A DNA stretch of 13,033 bases, from positions 1 to 13,033 of the forward strand of contig USSR01000125.1 of the NCBI GenBank assembly GCA_900557355.1, given 5' to 3'. This document shows, piece after piece, positions 1-6,031 of the stretch. Source of the DNA: an uncultured Bacteroides sp. GTDB taxonomy: Bacteria; Bacteroidota; Bacteroidia; Bacteroidales; Bacteroidaceae. The position numbers and the translations under genes were made by a program. How positions within the stretch are numbered: the first letter of the stretch is position 1; each line of letters starts with the position of its first letter. The notes beneath the pieces are model-generated. The model made no database searches, was not told the DNA's origin, and saw only the letters and a list, made by a program, of their open reading frames with translations.

Positions 1-90
1 CTGAAACTTAATATTATTTATGCGGATCAGGAGTTGGATTGTGTTCATAACCCAGCAAAAATGAACCCTTTCTTCAATGCATATAGATAG
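1..90 (+). other. Possible 3' end of an upstream gene (open frame to the left edge)
   Basis: Reading frame 1 is open from the first base to a TAG at 88-90, giving 29 codons that end in the residues MNPFFNAYR. It could be the tail of a gene that starts outside the window, but 29 codons are not enough to separate this from chance and I recognise no family. An alternative is a leftward gene starting with an ATG at 48 on the minus strand, which is open for 16 codons to the edge. The two readings exclude each other, and neither is well supported. Confidence 0.2.
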
Positions 91-194
91 TATATAGACC
101 TTAAAAAGGTAAATATAGAGAAAGAAGAGTGTAATTTATTGATAATGAGGTGTGATGGTGCTGCTGATATAGAACTTTTATATCCTGATATAGA
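81..194. repeat. Five phased copies of ATATAGA upstream of the first gene
   Basis: The 7-mer ATATAGA occurs at 81-87, 92-98, 113-119, 167-173 and 188-194. Start-to-start distances are 11, 21, 54 and 21 bp, close to whole turns of the DNA helix, so all copies would lie on about the same face. The first two form a 7-4-7 arrangement, the geometry of OmpR/PhoB-type binding sites. The last two sit within a longer 10-bp direct repeat, CTGATATAGA (164-173 and 185-194). The last copy ends 4 bp before the possible -33 element. A regulator-binding array is the natural reading, but it is inference. Confidence 0.45.
179..192. promoter_or_regulatory. Palindrome TATATC-CT-GATATA, possible operator
   Basis: Two perfect 6-bp inverted arms flank a 2-bp centre. 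The site overlaps the last ATATAGA repeat and ends 6 bp upstream of the possible -33 TTTG of the first gene. A dimeric regulator bound here would touch or recruit RNA polymerase. AT-rich DNA makes short palindromes fairly often, so this is only a candidate. Confidence 0.3.
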
Positions 195-197
195 CCG

Positions 198-225
198 TTT
201 GAGATACGTTTCACCCTTAAATTTG
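198..225 (+). promoter_or_regulatory. Candidate Bacteroides-type promoter of the first gene
   Basis: TAAATTTG at 218-225 fits the Bacteroides -7 consensus TAnnTTTG exactly. A TTTG at 198-201 could be the -33 element, with a 16-bp spacer that is slightly short. Transcription would start around 230, giving a leader of roughly 40 nt. The bases after the -7 element (TTTGCATCA) match those at the promoter before the pectate lyase gene, but the pyrimidine box seen there is absent here. Confidence 0.5.
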
Positions 226-269
226 CATCAGGTAAAAACGAAAAGTGAAACATTAAAATCAATCAAACG

Positions 270-2675
270 ATGAAAGCAAATTCAATGAAGTCTATTGGGA
301 GAAGACTTACGTTCTTATTCCTTATGTTATGTGTAGCAGTTTCTATTTCTGCTCAAAGCTATCAACTCTCCGGTTGCGTACAAGATGAAAACAATCAGCC
401 GATGGAAGTAGCAAACATCCTTTTAAAGCAAGCTAAAGACAGTACATACATTACAGGTATGCTGACGGACGCACAAGGTTGTTTTACTTTTACTCAACCT
501 AAAGGGAAATATCTGTTGCATATCACTCTAATCGGTTGTGAAGACATCTACCTGCCTGTCTCTTTACAGGAAAATAAGAATGTAGGTATGCTCACCCTGA
601 AATCCTCTTCTACCTTTTTAAATGAAGTGACTGTCACAGCCGCCCGTCCGGTAATTAAACGTCTGGTGGACAGAGTGGTTTTTGATACTCACAACTCCAT
701 TGCCTCTGCCGGTGGAAATGCACTCGACCTTTTGCGCGAAGTACCTGGTTTGCGTGTAGGACAGAATAGCATTGATATTATAGGTAAAGGAGGCGTGAAA
801 GTGTATATCAACGACCGTGAAACGAAACTTTCCGGCGACGAACTGATCGACTATCTCCGGTCTTATGACGCTTCGCAGATACAGAAAGTAGAAGTGATCA
901 CCACTCCACCGTCCAAGTATGATGCAGCAGGTAATGCAGGTATCATCAACATACGCCTGAAATCGCGTCCTAAAGATTACTTGGGAGGTACGGTATCCAC
1001 TTCGTATAATGTCGGTGAGAAGGATAATTACGGCTATGGCGGAGTAAACCTGAATATCAGTAAAGGCCGTGTATCCTCATTCGCCAATGCAGGTACCACA
1101 CAAGGTAACTATGAAACGCGTGAAGCAAACCGCCGCTATTTCGCCAAGAATACCTGGGACGGACGCACGGATTACAAGAAGTATATGCAGAGTTATTATG
1201 GTCAGGCAGGTGTGGACGTTGCTTTGGAGCATAACTGGACTGTAGGTCTGCAAGCTGTTTATAATTATGGTAATCCTAAAGATGCCAAAGCCGTTTCCGT
1301 TACGGAAGTTTATGATGTAGCTACTACCCGTTTGGATTCTCTTCTGTTCTCAGATAGCAAAGAAGGAGGCAAGTCCGATCGTCTTAACTTGAACTTCCAT
1401 ACAGATAAGACTTGGGGGGATAAAGGCAAAAAGATGAGTTGGGATGTGGATTACCTGCGTGATAACCGGGATAGTCATATGGGCTTCCTGTCCGAAACTC
1501 AGACTCCTGATGGTGTAGCAATACCTGGAACCAATTTTGATTATAGCTATCTGCAAGACCGTAAGGTAGACGTATTCTCTTCTGCACTCGACTTTACACT
1601 TCCGTTTGAAAAGTATAAGGTAACTGCAGGTGCCAAGGTCTCTTTCACAGATACCCGCAATCGCATCAATTATGATACTTCGGACCCGACACTGGTGCAG
1701 GATGATTACTTCCACTATAAGGAACAGATTTATGCCCTTTATGCCGATTACAATCGTGCGTTCTCCAAACAGTTTTCTATGCAGTTGGGCGTACGTATGG
1801 AGCACACCCGTACTACCGGTATTTCCGAGTCGGCGAATAAGACAGACAAGCATGATTATACCCGTCTGTTTCCTACGCTCTACTTCTTGTACTCACCTAA
1901 TGAACTGAATGCATTGAATCTTAGTTTATCCAACCGTATTTCACGCCCCTCGCAGAATATGGTGAATCCGTTCCCGTTCTATCAGAATAAGTACACTTAT
2001 GCTTGTGGAAAGGAAGATTTGAAACCGAGTTATACGTATAATGCCGAATTGGGATATACATTCAAGAACAATCTTAATTTTTCCGCTTTCTATTCTTATT
2101 CGGACGATGTATTCTTCCAGGTGGTAGGTTTGGATCCGGAAACAAATGTCAGCTCTTTCCTGTGGGATAACTTTATGGAAACGCACTCTTTTGGATTGAA
2201 TAATTCATATACCTTCCGTACGGGATGGATGCAGGCTTATGTACAGCATGGGGTAAACTATAGCCGTACGACTTCCAGCGCCGCTTCCACATCTGCCGAA
2301 GAGAAAGGATGGGCCTATAATGCCAGTTTGCGCAATACGTTCTTCTTCAATTCGAAGAAGACATTCATTGGAACGCTTTCCGGTTGGTTCACTTCGCGTC
2401 AATATAGTGGGGTTTATCTGATAAAGCCTAATTACGGTATCAGTGCAGGTTTGCTTTATCGTATGCTGGATAATAAACTCAGTCTTAGCCTGAATGTGAA
2501 TAATATCCTGATCAGTCATTCAAAACTTGAGACGGTATCCAACGGTGTCCGGATGACGACGGATAATCAGTTTGCCTTTACCGGTTTCCGCATCGGCGTT
2601 TCCTACACATTTGGTGGAGATATCCGCAGTAAAGGGCAACGTAATAGTAACTCAGATATCCAGAATAGATTATAA
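270..2675 (+). CDS. TonB-plug/outer-membrane beta-barrel family protein (SusC-unlike)
   Basis: An 801-aa outer membrane protein. A signal peptide covers about residues 1-28, with predicted cleavage after SISA and no lipobox. A carboxypeptidase-regulatory-like beta-sandwich follows (about 31-112: SGCVQDENNQPMEVANILL, then TDAQGCFTF). Next is a short linker with EVTVTA, possibly a TonB box, and a plug-like domain (about 125-232, with LLREVPGLRV, GGVKVYIND and PPSKYDAAGNAGIINI). The rest, about 235-785, is a barrel with many aromatic strands ending in SYTFGG. This is the outer-membrane beta-barrel family close to TonB-dependent receptors. It lacks the DEVVVVGYG signature of SusC and has no SusD beside it. 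The substrate is unknown; it may import a small molecule or act in envelope homeostasis. It has its own promoter region and terminator, so membership of the pectin locus is doubtful. An ATG at codon 6 is an equally plausible start, since no ribosome binding site decides between them. Confidence 0.85.
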   Translation: MKANSMKSIGRRLTFLFLMLCVAVSISAQSYQLSGCVQDENNQPMEVANILLKQAKDSTYITGMLTDAQGCFTFTQPKGKYLLHITLIGCEDIYLPVSLQENKNVGMLTLKSSSTFLNEVTVTAARPVIKRLVDRVVFDTHNSIASAGGNALDLLREVPGLRVGQNSIDIIGKGGVKVYINDRETKLSGDELIDYLRSYDASQIQKVEVITTPPSKYDAAGNAGIINIRLKSRPKDYLGGTVSTSYNVGEKDNYGYGGVNLNISKGRVSSFANAGTTQGNYETREANRRYFAKNTWDGRTDYKKYMQSYYGQAGVDVALEHNWTVGLQAVYNYGNPKDAKAVSVTEVYDVATTRLDSLLFSDSKEGGKSDRLNLNFHTDKTWGDKGKKMSWDVDYLRDNRDSHMGFLSETQTPDGVAIPGTNFDYSYLQDRKVDVFSSALDFTLPFEKYKVTAGAKVSFTDTRNRINYDTSDPTLVQDDYFHYKEQIYALYADYNRAFSKQFSMQLGVRMEHTRTTGISESANKTDKHDYTRLFPTLYFLYSPNELNALNLSLSNRISRPSQNMVNPFPFYQNKYTYACGKEDLKPSYTYNAELGYTFKNNLNFSAFYSYSDDVFFQVVGLDPETNVSSFLWDNFMETHSFGLNNSYTFRTGWMQAYVQHGVNYSRTTSSAASTSAEEKGWAYNASLRNTFFFNSKKTFIGTLSGWFTSRQYSGVYLIKPNYGISAGLLYRMLDNKLSLSLNVNNILISHSKLETVSNGVRMTTDNQFAFTGFRIGVSYTFGGDIRSKGQRNSNSDIQNRL

Positions 2676-2680
2676 ATATT

Positions 2681-2709
2681 GCTTTCATCGTTTTTACCTA
2701 TTTGAAAGC
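2681..2709 (+). other. Hairpin just after the first gene
   Basis: GCTTTCA (2681-2687) pairs with TGAAAGC (2703-2709) around a 15-nt loop containing TTTTT, only 5 bp after the stop codon. A weaker hairpin, CTCCT/GGGAG (2711-2725), follows at once. They may protect the 3' end or assist termination at the larger hairpin downstream. Neither is followed by a T tract of its own. Confidence 0.4.
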
Positions 2710-2727
2710 ACTCCTGTAACGGGAGAC

Positions 2728-2777
2728 GGGCGGCTTGTCGATATGAAACGGAGGTTTCAATCGGGAAGCCGTCTTTT
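2728..2777 (+). terminator. Long hairpin with short T tract, probable terminator of the first gene
   Basis: The outer stem pairs GGGCGGCTT (2728-2736) with AAGCCGTCT (2766-2774), including two G-T pairs. After a small internal loop, the inner stem pairs CGAT-A-TGAAAC (2739-2749, one bulged A) with GTTTCAATCG (2754-2763) around a GGAG tetraloop. A run of TTTT (2774-2777) follows. The stem is longer than needed for a simple intrinsic terminator and the T tract is short, so an extra role in RNA stability is possible. Confidence 0.6.
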
Positions 2778-2820
2778 GGTGTGAATGTGGTTTGATAGGT
2801 GGTTTTCGCCGTTTTATAGC

Positions 2821-2862
2821 ATCAGTCCCCCTTTTCTATCAGTTTTTCCCCCTCTTTTTACT
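2821..2862 (+). promoter_or_regulatory. Pyrimidine-rich regulatory box upstream of the pectate lyase operon
   Basis: The segment holds two tandem ATCAGT elements (2821-2826 and 2838-2843, 17 bp apart), each followed by C and T runs. Residues 2832-2860 align without gaps to 5923-5951 upstream of the SusC gene, with shared pieces TTTTC, AGTTTTT and CCTCT. This box stands where a -33 element would be expected and none is seen, which fits an activator-dependent promoter. The activator could be a hybrid two-component regulator with an AraC-type DNA-binding domain, as is common for Bacteroides glycan loci. That identity is inference. Confidence 0.5.
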
Positions 2863-2872
2863 ATGGATTCCT

Positions 2873-2885
2873 CACTTTTGCATCA
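2873..2885 (+). promoter_or_regulatory. Core promoter (-7 region) of the pectate lyase operon
   Basis: CACTTTTG (2873-2880) differs from the Bacteroides -7 consensus TAnnTTTG only at the first base, and is followed by CATCA. The same degenerate element, CACATTTG, lies at the same distance from the box before the SusC gene. Transcription would begin around 2885-2888, leaving a leader of roughly 25-30 nt. GAAGAGAG at 2902-2909 is a weak purine-rich ribosome binding site for the ATG at 2914. Confidence 0.5.
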
Positions 2886-2913
2886 CATGAACCAATCTTA
2901 GAAGAGAGTATAT

Positions 2914-4464
2914 ATGAAAAACGAAATGAAAAACAGAATGAACGGGGCGTACATTATACGTTTCTTATGTCTGGCCTTATTCCTGCTTCCAATCATACCG
3001 GCAGGAGCGAGTGTCCTGCCTGATGACGAACAAACGGAAACAACAAAGGAACTGATAGCCTTTCCCGGCGCTGAAGGCTTCGGGCGGAATACAACAGGTG
3101 GCCGTGGAGGCAAAGTCTATCATGTAACGACTTTGGAAGATGGTCTGCAGGAAGGGACGTTACGCTACGCCCTATCACAGGAGGGAGCACGTACGGTTGT
3201 CTTTGATGTAGCTGGAACGATCTTCCTGGATAAACGCCTTGATATCACTAATGGGGATTTAACCATTGCCGGGCAGAGTGCGCCGGGACAAGGTGTCTGT
3301 ATAGCCCGTTATCCGGTAACTATCAATGCTGATAATGTAATAGTCCGCTATCTGCGTTTTCGTGTAGGCAACGAAGGAGGTGGAGAGCCTGACGGACTTG
3401 GAAGTACAGATTGCAGGAATCTGATCATTGACCATTGCTCTATTAGTTGGTCGGTAGATGAATGTTGTTCTATATATGGTGGTGAGAATCTGACTGTTCA
3501 ATGGTGCCTGGTTTCCGAAAGTCTTCGCACAGCAGGTCATGCTAAAGGCAAACATGGATATGGAGCGATCTGGGGAGGAGCAAAAGCTTCTTTTCATCAT
3601 AATCTGCTGGCACATCACGAAAGTCGTGTACCCCGTCTGGGGCCTCGTCCATTTACTCAGGAACGCGAACACATGGATATGAGGAATAACGTATTCTACA
3701 ACTGGGCTGGAAACGGTTGCTATGGCGGAGAAGGCATGTGTATCAATATTGTGAACAATTATTATAAACCAGGACCGGCTACACCGAAAAACAGCCCTGT
3801 CCGCTACCGTATTGCTGCCATAGGAGTACGCATAAAGAAGTATTGCATGAATGCAGACGGCACTCCCAATGCCTGGAAACCAATGGAACACGTATGGGGG
3901 AAATTCTATGTAGACGGCAATATCATCGAAGGAAATGAGGAAGTAACCCAAGATAACTGGACCAAAGGTATTTACGGGCAAATCAATAATGCTTCTTGTG
4001 ACAATACATTCACAAAGAAAGTGAAAAAGGAAATGCGTCTGTCCGAACCTCTGGATGCAGGCATTATCACTACTCATAGTGCAAAACAAGCTTATGAACT
4101 CGTATTGGATCAAGCGGGATGTTCCAGGCAACGGGATGCCATTGATATACGTGTTATAGAAGAAACTAGAAACGGTACGGCTACCTATATCGGTAGTGTG
4201 ACAAAAGGAGCGGAAAGTGTTCCCGGCCTGATAGACTTGCCGGCAGATGTGAAACCGGAAGGAGCCACCAGCCCTTGGCCTACATTGAGCGATGGCGGCA
4301 TTACAGCCGATGAACTGCGGGATACTGATGGAGACGGCATACCCGATGTTTGGGAAGCGGCCCATGGACTGAATCCGAAAGATGTTTCCGACGGTATTGC
4401 CACTACATTGAGTAAAGAAGGTTATACCAATCTGGAAGTTTATCTGAACGGCCTGGTAAAGTAA
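2914..4464 (+). CDS. Secreted pectate lyase, polysaccharide lyase family 1
   Basis: A 516-aa enzyme expected to cleave de-esterified homogalacturonan by calcium-dependent beta-elimination. A signal peptide covers about residues 1-32 (hydrophobic 11-31); Cys19 is not in a lipobox, so a periplasmic location is likely. The N-terminal part has the PL1 hallmarks AFPGAEGFGRNTTGGRGG (49-66) and GTLRYAL...VVFDVAGTI (81-103). The beta-helix carries EPDGLGSTD (158-166) and IIDHCSISWSVDE (171-183), matching the acidic calcium-binding region of the family. SRVPR (237-241) matches the catalytic arginine segment, so the active site looks intact. The C-terminus has TDGDGIPDVWEAAHGLNP (471-488), a calcium-binding thrombospondin-type-3-like repeat common on secreted Bacteroidota proteins. 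There are about a dozen cysteines. It is the first gene of a two-gene operon, 30 bp before the methylesterase. Methionines at codons 5 and 9 are possible alternative starts. Confidence 0.92.
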   Translation: MKNEMKNRMNGAYIIRFLCLALFLLPIIPAGASVLPDDEQTETTKELIAFPGAEGFGRNTTGGRGGKVYHVTTLEDGLQEGTLRYALSQEGARTVVFDVAGTIFLDKRLDITNGDLTIAGQSAPGQGVCIARYPVTINADNVIVRYLRFRVGNEGGGEPDGLGSTDCRNLIIDHCSISWSVDECCSIYGGENLTVQWCLVSESLRTAGHAKGKHGYGAIWGGAKASFHHNLLAHHESRVPRLGPRPFTQEREHMDMRNNVFYNWAGNGCYGGEGMCINIVNNYYKPGPATPKNSPVRYRIAAIGVRIKKYCMNADGTPNAWKPMEHVWGKFYVDGNIIEGNEEVTQDNWTKGIYGQINNASCDNTFTKKVKKEMRLSEPLDAGIITTHSAKQAYELVLDQAGCSRQRDAIDIRVIEETRNGTATYIGSVTKGAESVPGLIDLPADVKPEGATSPWPTLSDGGITADELRDTDGDGIPDVWEAAHGLNPKDVSDGIATTLSKEGYTNLEVYLNGLVK

Positions 4465-4494
4465 AATTCAAACCAATTATTAAATATATTAAGT

Positions 4495-5796
4495 ATGAAG
4501 AAGATAATTCTTACGGCATTATTTATGGGCATTTTATTAGGAGGTCATGCCCGGAATACTGCATCACCATTTCAGGCTGTAGTGGCCCAGGATGGTAGTG
4601 GTGACTACACAAGCATTCAGGCTGCTATTGATGCAGTACCCGACAACCGGCAAGAGCCGTGGTTGATTTTCGTAAAGAACGGTTCGTACCGGGAACATGT
4701 GGTAATACCCGAAACCAAAACGTATGTCCACCTGATCGGTCAGGACAAGGATAAAACCATTATTCATCATCTCCTGAATGTAGGTGGAAAGCCTGAAGAA
4801 GGTACAGAACCGGCAAGGACGGCTTTTTGGAAACATTCGGTTCATAATCCTTCTTCCGAAGTCTATAAGTTTGAGGGAAGCGTTGTTAAGGTGAAAGCCG
4901 ATCATTTCTATACTGAGAATATCTCTTATGTGAACGATTGGGGGGTAGAGAGCCAGAATGGTCCACAGGCATTGGCTATGAGCAGCCAGGCAGATTGTGC
5001 AGCGTTCAATAACTGCATTTTCCGTTCTTTTCAAGACACCTGGATGACTTCTACCAATGATTCTCACCGCCACTATGTGAAAGACTGTTGGATTGAAGGT
5101 GCAGTCGATTATTTTTATGGTGGGGGAGATGCTTTACTTGAAAACTGTACATTATATAATGTACGTAGCGGTTCTGTAATTGTCGCTCCCTGTCATAAGG
5201 ATGCAAAGTTCGGATATATTTTCCGTGATTGCATTGTGGATGGCAATGCCTCTGCTGCCGACGGTAAACAGAAGTTGGGGCGTCCCTGGCACAACTCGCC
5301 GCGTGCTGTCTATATACATACCACTATGCGCATTCCTCTTGCTCCCGAGGGTTGGACCAATATGGGAGCTATTCCCGGATTATTTGCAGAGTATGATAGT
5401 CGCGATGCCGAAGGTAATGTACTCGACTTGAGCCTACGCAAAACAGAATATGACGGACGCGGACCAAATAACCCGCCAAAAGGCTCTTGTCGTGCTATCG
5501 TTACCAAAGAGGAGGCGGATAGCTATGTATACGAACGTATCATTCCGGGTAATGACGGATGGGATCCTCGTACAATGATGGAAAAACTACCGGCTCCGCA
5601 GAATCTGAAAAAACAAGGAACGAAGATTACTTGGAAAGCTGTATCCGATGCTGCCGGTTATATCATTTTCGATAATGATCAGGTGGTGGGTTTTGCTCAA
5701 AAGCCGGTTTTCGAAACAGGATTCGTGATGAAAGGAAATTTAAAAGTACGTGCGGTCAATCGTTATGGTTCATTAGGACTTGAGAGTGCTCTTTGA
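4495..5796 (+). CDS. Pectin methylesterase, carbohydrate esterase family 8
   Basis: A 433-aa pectinesterase that removes methyl esters from galacturonic acid, making the polymer a substrate for pectate lyase. A signal peptide covers about 1-19 (cleavage after GGHA) without a lipobox, so it is probably periplasmic. The right-handed beta-helix starts with DGSGDYTSIQAAIDAVP (33-49). All family catalytic positions appear present: Gln158 in GPQALA, Gln180 and Asp181 in QDTWM, Asp205 in DYFYG, and Arg263 with Trp265 in LGRPW. By homology Asp181 is the acid/base and Asp205 the nucleophile. The last 70 residues (about 363-433, LPAPQNLKK...ITWKAVSDAAGYIIF) resemble a fibronectin type III domain. That tail is not part of the minimal CE8 fold and may help position the enzyme. 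The gene lies 30 bp after the lyase with no terminator between them, and a strong terminator follows it. Confidence 0.93.
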   Translation: MKKIILTALFMGILLGGHARNTASPFQAVVAQDGSGDYTSIQAAIDAVPDNRQEPWLIFVKNGSYREHVVIPETKTYVHLIGQDKDKTIIHHLLNVGGKPEEGTEPARTAFWKHSVHNPSSEVYKFEGSVVKVKADHFYTENISYVNDWGVESQNGPQALAMSSQADCAAFNNCIFRSFQDTWMTSTNDSHRHYVKDCWIEGAVDYFYGGGDALLENCTLYNVRSGSVIVAPCHKDAKFGYIFRDCIVDGNASAADGKQKLGRPWHNSPRAVYIHTTMRIPLAPEGWTNMGAIPGLFAEYDSRDAEGNVLDLSLRKTEYDGRGPNNPPKGSCRAIVTKEEADSYVYERIIPGNDGWDPRTMMEKLPAPQNLKKQGTKITWKAVSDAAGYIIFDNDQVVGFAQKPVFETGFVMKGNLKVRAVNRYGSLGLESAL

Positions 5797-5847
5797 GTTA
5801 ATGAATCGTAATGGCACTATAACACATTGACATTTTTTGCATGTGAG

Positions 5848-5878
5848 ATCCCGGGCTTGTGAAAGTCTGGGATTTTTT
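5848..5878 (+). terminator. Intrinsic terminator after the pectinesterase gene
   Basis: ATCCCGGGCTT (5848-5858) pairs with AAGTCTGGGAT (5863-5873) through 11 base pairs, two of them G-T, around a GTGA tetraloop, followed by a six-T run (5873-5878). It separates the enzyme operon from the transport operon, so the two are probably transcribed independently apart from any read-through. Confidence 0.88.
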
Positions 5879-5909
5879 GTGTAACCCCCTTGTATTTATT
5901 GTTCTAACA

Positions 5910-5951
5910 GATATTTTCCTCTTTTTCCGATAGTTTTTACTCCTCTCTCCA
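5910..5951 (+). promoter_or_regulatory. Pyrimidine-rich regulatory box upstream of the SusC operon
   Basis: This is the counterpart of the box at 2821-2862. AGTTTTT (5932-5938) followed by CCTCT (5942-5946) lies exactly 32 bp upstream of the CACATTTG core, the same distance as at the pectate lyase operon. It also shows a tandem pattern, GATATTTT (5910-5917) and GATAGTTTTT (5929-5938), 19 bp apart. No TTG-type -33 element is visible between box and core. Confidence 0.5.
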
Positions 5952-5963
5952 TCCGCAAATTGT

Positions 5964-5976
5964 CACATTTGCAACA
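5964..5976 (+). promoter_or_regulatory. Core promoter (-7 region) of the SusC operon
   Basis: CACATTTG (5964-5971) followed by CAACA matches the lyase-operon core at nearly every base and fits TAnnTTTG except for the first position. Transcription from about 5977 would give a leader of roughly 55 nt before the ATG at 6032. It would exclude the TTG at 5960 as a start codon. Confidence 0.5.
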
Positions 5977-6031
5977 GGAAAAAATATGTGAAACTAAATC
6001 CTTTATTAATGTGAAACAAAAATCTGTAGAA

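Noticed and set aside
81..194. ATATAGA repeats as a CRISPR array
   Set aside because: Repeat units are only 7 bp with uneven spacers of 4 to 47 bp, and no cas gene is present.
1350..1853. Minus-strand open frame of 167 codons inside the beta-barrel gene
   Set aside because: Antisense shadow of a well-supported gene, with no recognisable family or start signal. Similar frames at 7343-7849 and 10230-10862 are rejected for the same reason.
2572..2784. Small + strand frame spanning the end of the first gene and the hairpins
   Set aside because: Mostly overlaps the first gene in another frame, and its tail runs through the terminator stem; the translation resembles nothing.
3259..4365. Minus-strand open frame of 368 codons inside the pectate lyase gene
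   Set aside because: It lies wholly opposite a gene with clear family motifs, its translation is compositionally odd and shows no domain, and it has no promoter or ribosome binding site of its own.
5820..5850. TTTTTTGCATG near 5833-5843, similar to the TTTGCA part of the promoters
   Set aside because: It lacks the CAC/TA part of the -7 element and the pyrimidine box, and it sits just before the terminator stem, so a promoter here would be cut off.
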